The position numbers and the translations under genes were made by a program. From Sclerotinia nivalis (lineage: Eukaryota; Ascomycota; Leotiomycetes; Helotiales; Sclerotiniaceae), in assembly GCA_029531795.1 (NCBI GenBank), contig JAPEIS010000013.1, positions 1,178,001-1,242,000 on the forward strand: a stretch of DNA of 64,000 nucleotides, given 5' to 3'. The notes beneath the pieces were generated by a model that ran no database searches, was not told the origin of the DNA, and saw nothing but the letters and a program-made list of their open reading frames with translations. Positions 36,432-47,885 of the stretch are shown here, one piece after another. Each line of letters opens with the position of its first letter. Positions within the stretch are counted from its first letter, which is position 1.

Positions 36432-38190
36432 TCACGCAGCAGCAGGCACATAACCAAACCAAGCCCAAATAGCAATAGCAACCCATATCGCAGCGAGTAA
36501 TTTGGCTGAGAGTAATATGGTTGCGTCGTTTTCTTCTTTTGATTCGTTGTTTGATTCGTTGTTGTAGGATGATTCCCAGATTTCGGGTTCGGTTTCTGTG
36601 GGGGTGGTAGGGGGGAATGTTTGGGTGGTAGGGGTGGATGGTTGGATTTGAGGTTTGTGACTTGGAGGGGTGGTGATGTCGGTGTTGGTTTTGGTGTTTT
36701 TATTCAATGGTTTTGAGGGATGGAGATTGCTGGGTGGATTGTCGGTTTCGGTGTCGGTATTGGTGTCAGAATCGGAATCATCATCGATTTCGGTTTCGGT
36801 ATCTGTATCTGTTTCGGAATTATAATCGAATTCCCAGATTTCTTTGTACGAAGTTGCTTTCGGTTTCGTTCTTGGGACTGGTGTTGGAGTTGGAGTTGGG
36901 AATAAAAGGTCGATGATGGTGTTGATGTTGGGGAGATCTGTTTCGGTGTGCATTTTCACAACCGGCTCGTCGATATTCGTAGTCGATCCAGAGATATTTG
37001 CAACGTCGTCTCTGTCATCCTTAGCAGTGGATGCCTGTTCATCGTCCTTCGAAATGTTCTCCGCTTTTTCCGCAATGGAAGGAGTTATTTCCACGTCAGA
37101 GGCACTCGCTTCCAAGACTGGTACTGCCATTGCAGACACAAATAGTTCTTCGACCTCTTTGCACTCTTCAATTTCTTTGGGCTCTCCAACCGTCTCAGTT
37201 TCTTCCCTTTCCTCTTCCCTCTCCGAAAATGTCCCTCCAGATCCATTTTCTTCTTCAGAATCCTGCTCACTCCCCGATCCAGCAAACTCAAAGTCAAGAC
37301 TCAGTCTCTCTCCAATGGGTTCTGCTCCCTTGACTCCAAAATCCATTTCCTCCCAAGGTACCCCCTCTTCTTCATTCATCCCATCCATATTCATGCTCAA
37401 CCCCATAAATCTAATCTTTTTTTCAACGTTTTCCGCAAGCTCCCTTTTCACAATTTCCATCTTCTTCTTCAAATTTTCCGTCTTCAACTTATCCACAAAG
37501 GCTTTGGCTTCCTGAGAGCTGGTTTTTGGATTATGAAAGAAATCACTACCCATTTTATTCTCAAAACGCTCCCGATCTACGAGATGGGTTTGACGGAGCA
37601 GGTGGGCCCGGCGACCTAGATCGTAGGTGCGTCGTCTGATGGAGTTGGTGAGCGTTTTATGTATTTGTTGCAGGGTTCCTTGGCTGTAGTTTGATGGCTT
37701 TGCTACTGTGAGAGTTGTGAGTTTTAGGTTTGTTGTATACGGGTAGAGTGAAGTGGGTGGAAAAGGATTCTAAAAGTTTAGAGAAGAGAAAAATCTTACC
37801 GAGGTTGTTATATGCCTCTTCAATATCCTTAGTAGTAACATTAGGACTCTCTGGTAATCCTAAGATGTTATAATAGGAAGTAGTATATCGATTTGGCATA
37901 TCGGCTTCCACTTCGGACTCGGCAACGGGTTCCGGAGAAGAGCTTTGGTCATAGCTTGTGATTTGATTGGAGATGGTAGTGATCACTGGAGCAGACACAG
38001 CTCGAAGGGAAGTCGGAGTTGCTGGCTCATTTTTCAAAATGTCCAAAGATCTTGAGCGAGCGCTTTTCCAGGACTTCAAACTTGACATTTCGGTCGGGAG
38101 AGGGAGAGGGCGTGGGGTTTGGAATTGGTCGGGGGAGATTGGCGGAGTGGGAAGATGGGAGCGTTGCTTTGATCCTCTTGGTGTGGCCAT
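36432..38190 (-). CDS. J-domain-like protein without HPD, tail-anchored (554 aa)
   Basis: Exons 37800..38190 and 36432..37705 joined across a 94-nt GT-AG intron (EEAYNNL|VAKPSNYSQGTL). Pro/Ser-rich N-terminus (about 1-100), then a J-like fold: TTSYYNILGLPESPNVTTKD as helix I and turn, EEAYNNL as helix II, and NSIRRRTYDLGRRAH as the last helices. The HPD tripeptide that stimulates Hsp70 ATPase is absent; the place reads VAKPSNYSQ. A long acidic, Glu/Asp/Thr-rich middle (TDTETEIDDDSDSDTNTDTE) leads to a C-terminal hydrophobic segment SAKLLAAIWVAIAIWAWFGY followed by VPAAA, typical of a tail anchor. It may be a membrane-bound J-like scaffold that does not activate Hsp70. Membrane identity is unknown. 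The frame is confirmed over both exons. Confidence 0.75.
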
Positions 38191-38652
38191 CTTGGTGTTG
38201 TGAAGTTTTGAAGGTACTAAGTATGGATGAGTTTGCTTGGGTTGCTTTGATTAGGTAGTAAATCAGACGTATGGTAACTGAATCCTGATGCGGAAATGCT
38301 TCCTGTAATTGTTGAATTTAGACGTCTTTCAATTGTTGTTGTTGTACTTGTATTCGTTCCAGGACTTGAAACAATAAACAAGGTTGTAACAAAGTAAAAG
38401 AAGCAACTTTCAAGAAATCCTTTTTAATGTAAAAAATGAAGTCCAAAACCGTATCGACACCTACTCTACTGAGGGGAAATACAGTAAGAGATGAAGGACT
38501 AGTATTAGCGAAATGAAGATAATGAGAAGAAAAGTGGGTGAATTTTATTTGTGGCGTGACACGGGCTGTAGTGGAGTGCTAGGTTGAAGGTGAAGTGAAT
38601 TTTTGTATTTTGGCGGGAGATGGGATGGGAGTGGAGGGAGTTGGGCTTTGGT

Positions 38653-38731
38653 GTGGTAGTGGTAGTGGTAGTAGTAGTAGTAGTGGTAGTGGTAGTGGTA
38701 GTGGTAGTGGTAGTGGTAGTGGTAGTGGTAG
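38653..38731. repeat. (GTGGTA)n microsatellite with inner (GTA)n
   Basis: Hexanucleotide GTGGTA repeated about a dozen times, interrupted by a short GTAGTAGTA block. Confidence 0.9.
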
Positions 38732-38788
38732 GCGCGGGGAGTGGGAATGAGGGCTGATGGTGTGGTGCGTTGATGGTGCGAATGAAGT

Positions 38789-38850
38789 TGGAAGTGATGG
38801 AAGTGATGGAAGTGATGGAAGTGATGGAAGTGATGGAAGTTATGGAAGTG
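38789..38850. repeat. (TGGAAGTGA)n minisatellite
   Basis: Nine-nucleotide unit TGGAAGTGA repeated about six times, with one unit changed to TGGAAGTTA near the end. Confidence 0.9.
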
Positions 38851-39300
38851 TAAGTTTAAAGTGAGGTGTGAAAATGCCAATGAAAATAAAAAGCATACAT
38901 TGAAGTGATCGATGCGTGAAGTAATGCGTGAAGTAATGTACCTATTCTGTGGATGAAAATTCAATGCGTGAAATGATGCATGAAAATGGCATGAAACATG
39001 AAAAATGAAGCAGCTAGTAAAAACCAGATGATACAAGAAACAAGACGATCATATCAAAAAGAAAGTTTGAAGATCACCTAGTAAACTTTTCTTTTGCTAG
39101 AAAGGAAGGTTGAATGTGATGGATGTCATCCTTCATTTTCCTTTTCTGTCGGTGCGCTTATGCCTGAAACTTGCTTTTTTGGCTTTTTGGCTTTTTTGTC
39201 ATGAATGGAGGGGTAGAGGGGTAGGCGGGGAAGTGATCGGGAGGATGCATGTTATGTGGTAGATGGATGTAGTGGGTAGAGAGGGGATTTTGATTTCTTT

Positions 39301-39352
39301 GGATTGGATTGGATTGGATTGGGTCGAGTTGGGTTGGGTTGAGTTGGGTTTG
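39301..39352. repeat. (GGATT)n / (GGGTT)n repeat
   Basis: Pentanucleotide units GGATT, then GGGTC, GAGTT and GGGTT variants, about ten units in a row. Confidence 0.85.
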
Positions 39353-39705
39353 GCGTTATATTGTGGAGGATGTGGAGTATAAACGCCTGCTTCAGATCTG
39401 ATTGTTGAACATACCAGAGTGGTTGAGGTAATGAGGTGAGTATTTTCTACTGGTAGCTGGTAGTTGGTTTGTAAGTGGTATGTATCACTCGTTTCGTATG
39501 CTCAACGTTCAGTTGGCGAGTACTTGCTTTCATTCTTGGAACATGGTGATATATTCCACGGAGAGCGTGAATTCACTTTCATGCGTGAGATACAAACTGG
39601 CATAAGAAGTTAATTTCACTTGTACAACCAGCAGCTTACAGATGCCTTCCCTCCATACTGCATAAATCAAGATCCCCCTATATATCCACCACCAACTCCC
39701 ATATC

Positions 39706-40419
39706 CTACCATCTCCCTTCATTCCACCCCCTATACCTTCTCCCACCATAATCAACGCCCACTCCACCCTCCTCTCCATCCAAAGAACTCTCCACCCAAT
39801 CCACAAACTCCCTTTCCTTCCGCCTATCCCTATCCCTCGCCGTCTCCAATACCTCCCACGCCCTTTCAACACATCTCCACTCATGATCAATCCTCTCCCG
39901 TTCTTGAAATACCGACTCTTGCATCTGTGCTTGCATATCTATTACCCCTTCAATTCGTCTCTGAATCTCTAGTTCAACTTCCCTTTCTCTTTCTCTATTT
40001 TCAATACCCGTCTGCTCATTGACTTGAGATCTGAAAATCTCGTTTGCATCATTATGTCTTCTTAATAATTCTTCGGTTCTTCTGCGCGTGAAGAATTCCT
40101 CTTCATTTATCCTTCTGTTCCTCGTTTTTTCCGCTTCGTAGGCTGATAATTCGGGACTGCACTCATAACCATTTCTCCGTTTTTGTTGTTGTCGTTGTCG
40201 TGGGCGACAAGGTGGTGGCGAGTTGCATGTATGTAGTGCAGGCCTAATACTAGTATCGACCACAGGATCGCGTGCGAGATTTCTGGGGTATCGGGGTGAT
40301 TCTCGATCACTGTACCATGCTGGTGTACGATGGGATGTTCTGCTGATATTTCTGGTTTGGCGAGAACGGCTAGGGAAGAAGGTTTGGGGGTGAGGGAAGA
40401 GATTGCGGAATGCGTCCAT
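39706..40419 (-). CDS. Hypothetical Arg/Glu-rich coiled-coil protein (237 aa)
   Basis: Single uninterrupted frame from ATG 40417-40419. The first 90 residues are basic and Ser/Pro/Arg-rich with GYECSPELSAYEAEKTRNRR; residues about 95-215 are strongly helical and charged (ENREREREVELEIQRRIEG, ERERIDHEWRCVERAWEVLE) and likely form a coiled coil; the tail is Gly-rich. No signal peptide or membrane helix. I do not recognise a family. It is separated from the next minus-strand gene by about 620 nt, so no operon-like link is implied. The steady frame and amphipathic pattern support a real gene; function is unknown. Confidence 0.6.
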   Translation of the reverse strand: MDAFRNLFPHPQTFFPSRSRQTRNISRTSHRTPAWYSDRESPRYPRNLARDPVVDTSIRPALHTCNSPPPCRPRQRQQQKRRNGYECSPELSAYEAEKTRNRRINEEEFFTRRRTEELLRRHNDANEIFRSQVNEQTGIENREREREVELEIQRRIEGVIDMQAQMQESVFQERERIDHEWRCVERAWEVLETARDRDRRKEREFVDWVESSLDGEEGGVGVDYGGRRYRGWNEGRW

Positions 40420-41039
40420 GATGGATTAAAGGGTGGTTAGAATTGAGTTTACGAGAGATTTTGGTTCCTATGCTTTTCTGGAAGTTTGAAGATCGAAGAG
40501 GATGAGAACGTCTGTGAGTTCCCAAGGCTTTTATAAATTTTCTACCACTTGATTGACTTTTCTGGTTAGAAAAAAGTAAAAGCATGGCCTTCACCTGTGA
40601 TCAAACATCACTCACTTGGACAGAAGCCAGTAACTTCATTCCCATCCAAGAACTTCTCACATGGGTAAAGGCCAAGAGGGGGTCTTGTTTGTTCTTCCTA
40701 TAAAAAACCCAGTGAAGAGGTCATGAAGAAGTTTGTGGTACGTCAGGAATTTCACACAAAGAAATGTGGCAATCAAATAAAAGAGAGGTCATTAGCACAC
40801 GACAAATGGTTTCGGAATGAAAACTGGAATGAAAACTGGACCGATCAAACCATATCAACCGCATTGAAAACACTCGTGAAAATTAACATAAAGCAAAGTA
40901 ACTCATCGATTATCATAAGATGGGCAAAGAATACAATCTCTGATATCTGATCCCCGTGGCTCGTATCAAACGTCTGAACAACACACCAGCTTGGCAAGTA
41001 ATGATACCGTGGACATAAACCTTAATATTCACCCTTCTC
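40420..41039. other. Intergenic region
   Basis: About 620 nt between two minus-strand genes. An unremarkable open frame at 40723..40950 on the plus strand is not supported by any domain. Nothing else seen. Confidence 0.55.
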
Positions 41040-42422
41040 CTAACTTGCCCTCAACTCAAATACAATCTCCCTCTCTGTCACCTTCCTATCCCTCTCTTCC
41101 AAATATTCGTAGAGTTCAACCCATTCATCCATTTTTAAATGCTTATAGGGACCCTGTTTCGGATCACTAAAATACGCCTGCAAATCCTCATATCCCGCCG
41201 TAATCTTCCACCTCTCTTCATATATTTCCTGCACCAACTTTGGATGAAATTTCAAGTCCGATTTGCGGGCAGGTCGAAGATGAGTTGGAATGTTTTCGTA
41301 TTGCGAAAGTGCAGAAGCGGGCAGTGGGAATTGATCTGACCTGGGAGAATCCACAGGTTGGGTTGTTCGTCGGAATTCTTGGTAGGTGGGAATTCTATCG
41401 GTGGGTGTGAAGGGTTGTTGACCGGAGTTGATTCTTTCGTCCCAGAGTTTGGCAACTTGGGGATCAGTTGGTACGGAGGTTCGGTCTAGGGAGTTGGCTC
41501 TTCGCCGATGGATGTATCCTCTGCTTGAGGGGTGGTTTCGACTGAATCTACTGTCATCTTTCTGGGTTGCATAGAAGAGGTCACGATTGTTTAGGTTTTG
41601 GGAGAATTTAGAGGGGGGCCTGTAAATTCCTTGGTCGAAACCGATGATGATGGATGATGATCTTGTGGCTCGAGTTGGAGGTTCTGAGTTCGACGGGCCA
41701 GGAGGAGCTGAGAATTGTGGTTGGTATTCCTGGGGTTGAGAACGTGCGACATGTTGTTGTTGAGCAGGACTGTGGGAAAGAAAATCGACTTGTGGAATGG
41801 CGGTACGTGAGGATGTACCTGTTTGTACATCTATGGATTTGGGGAAAAGTTCAGGTATGCCTTCGCTCACCGGAGACTGGGTTAAATCTGAAAGACGAAT
41901 TAGGTTTGGCGAGCGAGAAGGTCCAGGGTGTGCAGTCCTCTGATGTTTCGAAGTTGTAGAGATAAAATCTCGAGAGACACGAGGAGGATCTGGCAAAGCG
42001 CTCTGAGGATATATCGAAGTTGGGGAATTAATCATTTCTTGCACATCGCGCGCAAAGCGGGGAGAATAGGCATATTCAGAATAATTGGAAGATAATCTCG
42101 TGTCATTCTGGCTTCCATAACCTGATCCCAAGAGTGTCTGGTTTGGAACCGGAGTGGGATGGTAAGCAGAAGTTGGAGTTTGGATTGGAGATTGCGCTGC
42201 TACTCCCTGAGATGCGTCCGGTGGAAAGAAGGGTGCAAGGAGATCTGATCTAGGACGTGCAGTCTGAGGGAAAGCAGTTGATATACAGTCATCGACCCAT
42301 TCGGAATTGCGTGTTGGCAATGAAACCGCAGTGGCGGGTTCTTCTCGGTTGGCTGGTGAGGCTGGTGACCTAGGCCATGCCGTCGTAGGGAGAGAGGCCG
42401 GACCGGAGTTGCTGGGATCCAT
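41040..42422 (-). CDS. Hypothetical Ser/Pro/Gln-rich protein with conserved-looking C-terminus (460 aa)
   Basis: One exon from ATG 42420-42422 to the stop at 41040. Residues 1-330 are low-complexity, rich in Ser, Pro, Gln and Thr, and probably disordered. The last 80 residues change character: KFHPKLVQEIYEERWKITAG, EDLQAYFSDPKQGPYKHLKM and DEWVELYEYLEERDRKVTER form a compact acidic helical segment that may be the functional module. No family recognised; no signal peptide or membrane helix. A 460-codon open frame in AT-rich DNA is unlikely by chance. Confidence 0.65.
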   Translation of the reverse strand: MDPSNSGPASLPTTAWPRSPASPANREEPATAVSLPTRNSEWVDDCISTAFPQTARPRSDLLAPFFPPDASQGVAAQSPIQTPTSAYHPTPVPNQTLLGSGYGSQNDTRLSSNYSEYAYSPRFARDVQEMINSPTSIYPQSALPDPPRVSRDFISTTSKHQRTAHPGPSRSPNLIRLSDLTQSPVSEGIPELFPKSIDVQTGTSSRTAIPQVDFLSHSPAQQQHVARSQPQEYQPQFSAPPGPSNSEPPTRATRSSSIIIGFDQGIYRPPSKFSQNLNNRDLFYATQKDDSRFSRNHPSSRGYIHRRRANSLDRTSVPTDPQVAKLWDERINSGQQPFTPTDRIPTYQEFRRTTQPVDSPRSDQFPLPASALSQYENIPTHLRPARKSDLKFHPKLVQEIYEERWKITAGYEDLQAYFSDPKQGPYKHLKMDEWVELYEYLEERDRKVTEREIVFELRAS

Positions 42423-42610
42423 GGTGAACTTATACTCGGGATTGTTTGATGTCTTTTTTCTTTTTGATAGAATCTGACAGCAGTTAGAGAGTTAATGTAT
42501 CAGGAAGGGTAATGAAGTTTGAGTCATCACAGGAGAGCAGACCTCTCTTTTCCGACCCCAGTGAATGACACAAAATCATACCACCCACCCCTCATACTTC
42601 ATCCGCCCCA

Positions 42611-43118
42611 TCAACCTTCATTCTCTCCCTTTACAAAACCCATATGTAGCCTCCACCACTTCCTCAAAATCTCATCCTTCCCCACCTCTATCCCATAATC
42701 CTTCAAACTCTCCAATTGCTTAACCTTCCCAATTGGTACATCCAATCTCCTCCAATCCACCTCTTCTTTCTTCATCAATTCGAAATTTTTATATCTCAAA
42801 TTCTATATTCCTCAATATTTCATCAGCCTTCCATTTCGGATCTCATCCATGCTCAATTCTATAAACAAGGCACTTTTATATCTGATCATGATCAAAACAG
42901 TTACATCCCGAGAGAAAACCCACCTTCACAACGTCCAACCATTCCTCGGCTTTCCCAACCTCTCCTTCCGCAAGCATCACTCCAGGCGGTCTTCCAGTCT
43001 TTAATAATACAGCACAGTCTAATTTCTTCGCTGCTTTGGTTATCTTTTCGATTTTTTTGACGGATGTCATGTGATGAGTCTTGATCAGTATTCTGGACAG
43101 ATTTTGCCCTGACCACAT
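42611..43118 (-). CDS. Small protein with Prp3 C-terminal/DUF1115-like domain (128 aa)
   Basis: Exons 42924..43118 and 42611..42802 with a 121-nt GT-AG intron; the join is in frame (WLDVVK|NLRYKNFELMKK). The whole protein is one domain: THHMTSVKKIEKITKAAKK, CAVLLKTGRPPGVMLAEGE, then YKNFELMKKEEVDWRRLDVP. This matches the domain at the C-terminus of the splicing factor Prp3 (DUF1115), which also occurs alone or behind an RWD domain in small eukaryotic proteins of unknown role. At 128 residues it lacks the RWD half and the Prp3 N-terminal part, so it is not Prp3. The domain call rests on motif recognition. Confidence 0.7.
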
Positions 43119-45369
43119 TGTTAAGCCTTTTATATGCCGTCTAGATTGATGGAACCGTGTTTTTCTAACATTACTATGTTTTTTTCGGCCACCCTTTTTG
43201 TTTTATAGCCGCTCCAGTGATGCAATCAATGTGATATCCAGGTTCTGATCATGTGTAGCTAACGACTCTGATTATGTCATCATCCGAAGCTTGAAAAACG
43301 GGCCCACCACCCGCCAGTTATTTAAAGCTAGGATGAGTGAAATCTAAAAATTTCTTTTCCTTTTTCTTGTTCCAAAATTATCAATTGAATTATTGTGCGC
43401 CGGTCGTGTCATATGCGACGGGCACAATCGTCTACAAAAGGTCAGTCAAAAATCCTCTTACATATTTCTCAATCTCCTTAAGCTTTGTGATGAACAATTC
43501 ATAGCTTTTTAACCCCGAGTGCTTGCGCACCCTGAAGACCAAAAACAACAACTCTAATTTTTTCCTGAATGCTTTCAATCCTACTATCTTGTTATACTAT
43601 CAATCATAGTCAAGGTCACTTTGCTGACTATCTACAGAATCTTTCCTTGTTTGAAAGCTTCAAATTCCATAATCGGGTTCGAGATCAGTGCTAGGCTGCG
43701 CGACTTCGTGCGATTGAATAATGCTCCGCAGACTCCTATTTCGGTCGATTTACGATATCGCTAAGGATTTACAACACAAAAGCAATATTATATTTGGGCA
43801 ATAGATTTTTTCAGACCTGACGGGAATCCGAATACTTTCAGAGCTTGCAGAGCTCCCCTAGTGTCATCATTCTATCCATGAATAGCTGGCGGCTGTGAGC
43901 AGAGTTCCCCAGAGGCTAAGTACCCCATCCTCCTGTAAGTCCTAGTATAGTAAGACAAATGAAATGCGATTCACCTATTCAAATAACGCCGCTGTTGATT
44001 CTGCAAGAATGATACTGCGTACCTGTCTTTGTGAATAAATTGAGGCTTACGGCCCTCGTAATCCAGTGAGACCAATCTCTTCCTGTGGCTACAACTCTTG
44101 CGAGGACGCACCCGTTTCCAGAATATCCCACCTGGTTTAATGTGATGATCACGATTCGCCGACAATGGTTTTGGTTCTCGCTATCAATCTCCACTCAAGC
44201 AAAGACAGTAAAAAGAGTAAAATGAAGTTCTGGCTCATCACCTTCATTTTAAGATATTCGGTCCCAGTCCACATTCCTCATTAGTCCCGAACTTGTTGGA
44301 AAACTTCCATATATTTTTAATACAAAAAGTTTCCTTGAGTTTGGGGAAATACTACTCAGGTGTGTCTTTGTTGAGGTATAGGCTTGTCGAGCTTTACCCA
44401 ATTTCCTCACTAAAGTCTATGTTTGTTCAATCCAGATTTGAGATTTTGTTGTAGAAAAGTGTTACTTTAAGGCCACTCTTCAGGCTTTGAAGTCTTAGAA
44501 AACTGAAACTAAATGATACCTGATTAGATCAATCCGATATGGAAGATATACGAAATCATTTTATTGATTCTGCTTATAAGACTATATTATATTCCTGGGC
44601 CTGGGATATATACTATGATTTATCTGATTTTGTGTTGAATTTGAAATACTCCAGCAGATGCTCCGCCCATCATGCTCGCTAATCTCTGATCCGCGCCCCT
44701 TAGCCAAATGCGCAGTAGCGAGAGTACGCGACTAGCAGTTAATGAATGCACTGGGCAGTGCACTTGGTTAATTAGTTAACTACTCTAATGATTTTTAGAT
44801 TGAATCGGCAGTTGAACTAAAAAGCCGGTAGTTTCAAATGTTGGACTTGCTAACCTTCCGGTTTAGTTTGTGTAACTTCAAACTGCCATTTTAACTACGA
44901 CCCCCAAAAATTGGAGTTTAATAACTGATTTGATTTACTGGACACATTGACCACGTGGGTTAGCTTGTTAATACTTCCGTGCTTCTAAGGTCCCGTGCAG
45001 TGCGTTGGGATGAGGTTTACGCATCCTCAAAGGCTACTCGAGTAATGCTATGATAGGGCCGCAAATATCTCATCTTTTTTGTTTCAGCTTGAAAGGACAT
45101 ATCAAAACCCCGTTGAAATATTTAGAAATGAGGACCCAAGCACATCCATGCCTAGTCGATAATCCGAGATGTACTGGAAATCATGGGACGGTACGATTCG
45201 GAGCATTAATATGTTACATATATCGGCGTACATATATTAACGTCCCAGCCTCTGTTATATCGAGGCTTCTATTTACGCCCCTCCGGTATAATTTTACTGT
45301 CGATTTAATCATTCATCCATTCTCCGATAAAACATTTGAGCAACTCTCTTCGAGTACTACCAATACACA
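43119..45369. other. Intergenic region with a hairpin-forming element
   Basis: About 2.2 kb between the divergent DUF1115-like and lipase genes. Open frames at 43971-44194 and 45050-45406 lack domains; the latter overlaps the lipase start in another frame. The interesting part is the inverted repeat at 44747..44887, listed separately. Confidence 0.55.
44747..44887. repeat. Two adjacent inverted repeats (hairpin-forming)
   Basis: First hairpin 44747..44762: TGCACTG, GG, CAGTGCA. Second 44807..44887: left arm GGCAGTTGAACTAAAAAGCC followed by GG, and a right arm at 44858..44887 starting CCGGTTTAGTTTG and ending TTCAAACTGCC, complementary except for an 8-9 nt bulge. It may be a decayed small inverted-repeat element. 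Confidence 0.6.
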
Positions 45370-47018
45370 ATGCGTCCACATATTGGTATATTCCTCGCAG
45401 TTGTAGCTGCACCTATAACTCTTGCAGCACCAGCACCAGCCCCAGTTCCAGGTCCCTCCCCCAAGCCACAGGATTCAACATATCCCGCTTCTTGTCCTGC
45501 GTCAGGTGTAGGGGATGGAGTTTCTCATATTGGTAGCTTGACTTCGGTCATCCCAGCAGTGTTAAGTGATGTGGCGAACGTATTGACCGCTGCGGATGCA
45601 GTAGCAAGTATGAGCATTTCGCTTACTATGGAAGACAACTTTTACTAACATATCTCAGAGGCCATTGGAAATGGAACAGTCTTTGGCACTGATGTACCCG
45701 TGCTTGTAAAGAAATTGTTTTCGGCTGTTCAGCCAACGGCAACACCAACTAGCATTCCCCAGGCACAAGAGTTGGCTGCTGGTGTATGGGGTGTAACTAA
45801 TCCCTCTGCTTCTCCGACGGCACCTGCAAATATTATCGCAAATGTTTTGGAACTTGTCCTTGATGGTTTCACTTCCAGTGATCTACAAGCTCTATTATCT
45901 GGTGCTGTAAGTAATGGAAGCCTGGCCTAAAACTCTACAATGATGACCTCACTCAGAATCCGTCTGCCAACTCTGCCAATAATGTGAATGATGCAGTGCC
46001 TTCTAGCAAGGCCTTTTACAATACTGTCAAGGGTGACGCGCCATTTTCGGTCGACGAGGAAACTCTCCGAGCTGCAATTTATATCCCACCCGGTTTTACC
46101 TGGGGCAAGAAGCAGCCCGTCGTTATGCTACCTGGCACAGGTGGATATGGATATGTCACATATGCTTCTAATATAGGCAAACTTCTTGCTGCAACGGACT
46201 ATGCCGATCCTGTCTATTTGAGCGTACCGAATGCATTTACTTCTGACGCACAGATCACTGCGGAGTACGTAGCTTATGCCCTTCAATACTTCTCTGCCAT
46301 GACTTCGCAAAAGCCTGCTATTGTCACATGGTCCCAAGGATCCCTTGATGCCCAATGGGCTTTTAGTACGCATTACCCAATCTCTCTCCTCAAAATATCC
46401 GACTAACGATCATCTTCAGAATATTGGCCATCAGTCCGCAACATCGTTACAGATCACATCGCCATGTCACCCGATTACCACGGTACAATTTTAGCTTATA
46501 TCCTTTGTCCTGGTTTTGCCCTTGGAAACGACATCGCCTGTCCCCCATCGGTTCTCCAACAAACCTACCAATCAAATTTCGTCAAACGACTCCGCTCCAC
46601 CGACGGCGATTCCGCCTACGTTCCCACTACCACCGTCTATTCCCTCACCGACGAAATCGTACAACCACAAGCCGGAACCGCGGCATCGGGTTTCATAAAA
46701 GATGTTCGTGGCGTAGGCGTCTCTAATACTTTTCTTCAAGGTGCATGTGCTGGACTCCCGGCCGGAGGATTATACACGCATGCTGGAGTATTGTATAATC
46801 CAGTCGCGTATGCGTTGTTGACAGATGCGTTGAAAAATGACGGGCCGGGATCATTTGACAGGGTGAGTGGTCAGTGTGGGAATATTGTTGCGCCGGGAAT
46901 TAGCTTGAGTGATGTTATTCAGGCGCAGGCGTTGATTGGGATATCATTGTTTAATATCTTGACGTCTGCGGAGAAGGTTACTCAAGAGCCTTCTATAATG
47001 AGATATGCTACCTATTAA
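45370..47018 (+). CDS. Secreted CalB-like lipase (alpha/beta hydrolase)
   Basis: Extracellular serine esterase/lipase related to Candida antarctica lipase B. Exons 45370..45607, 45659..45906, 45957..46365, 46420..47018 with introns of 50-54 nt, all in frame; 497 residues. Signal peptide MRPHIGIFLAVVAAPITLAA, then a Pro/Ala linker (PAPAPVPGPSPKP). The catalytic core begins about residue 180: PVVMLPGTGGYG (oxyanion region), nucleophile Ser about 288 in VTWSQGS, acid Asp in SLTDEIVQP, and His in THAGVLYN, all in family order. The N-terminal extension of about 150 residues, with repeated ANVL motifs, is longer than in CalB and may be a prosegment. Joins: VA|KAIGNGTVFGTD, LLSGA|NPSANS, WAF|KYWPSVRN. 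Confidence 0.92.
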
Positions 47019-47885
47019 GTAGTTCGCTGAGAGAGGAAGAGAGAAACGGTTGAGATTTATTATGATCTTTTTGCGTGGATTGGTTTCTTGTATATACCAG
47101 AATTATTTCGATTGTATAATTTTGGGGCAGTGGTTGCAAATGCCTCATCACTGATTTTTGTATTGTAGAAAGAGTTCATGGGAAGATTTTGGTAGAGAAA
47201 GAGGATATGTGATAGAAGAATAAGAGACTGTATGACACAGTATCAATTTGTAATAATATTTTGTGAACACACTTTCTACATTCGAAACAAAACCGTTTTA
47301 TTGTTCGAGATTGTATGTGAACGGTATGTCAACAACAATAAGATGCACTAATACGGACTGGTGGCAAAGAGCTTCAGGTGGATTGGATGAGGTATTGCGT
47401 TGTGCTAATTACATGTCCAGACCATCCATCAACAAGACCAGACCATCAATGAGATTGATACGCTGGTATTTCTGTGAGCTTCGACTTCGACTAGACTTGA
47501 ATAACAGTTCATCTATCCCTCGATACGTCGTGCTTTTTCTGAAAATACCCTAATAAGCCGAAGAAACAGATGCAAACCCATCCACGACGACTGATTGGAC
47601 GTATAACTGAATAACTTCCATCTGGGCGAAGTCCTAAGCATTCCATGAGACAACATCAAATCGATCCAAATACAGAGCGCATGCATCACGCCAAAGAACG
47701 AACAAATTCCTGTAGAACAAAAAGGTGCCCCAGACGCGTCGATGATAAACGACTTCAGCATCTCTTTCCAGAATCCACCATCTTTGATCACTTTCCATCC
47801 TTTATTAGAAGCTGGTGTTCTTGTGCGGGTATCGGCGGGCGAGTTGCTTCTACTACGAGCTGTACCACGATCTGGTGTCAACGCT
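47019..47885. other. Convergent intergenic region
   Basis: About 870 nt between the lipase stop and the small secreted-protein gene on the minus strand. A minus-strand frame over 47513..47926 is open but overlaps exon 2 of that gene in another phase and has no domain. Nothing else seen. Confidence 0.45.

Larger units (their letters stand above)
38191..39705. other. Intergenic region rich in minisatellites
   Basis: Three simple-sequence blocks (listed separately) dominate 38650-39352. ATGCGTGAARTAATG-type words repeat at 38913-38990. The long minus-strand frame over 38545-39036, with HYHYHY and HFHHFHHF, is produced by these repeats and is not a gene. 39400-39705 has no gene. Confidence 0.6.

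Noticed and set aside
36844..37515. 223-residue plus-strand frame opposite the J-like gene
   Set aside because: Shadow of the acidic, Glu/Ser-rich coding sequence on the minus strand.
38545..39036. 163-residue frame rich in HYHYHY and HFHHFHHF
   Set aside because: It is the minus-strand reading of the GTGGTA and TGGAAGTGA repeats; composition is fully explained by simple sequence.
39400..39480. ACCAGAGTGGTTGAGGTA as a tRNA A box
   Set aside because: No GGTTCRA B box or matching acceptor ends within 100 nt.
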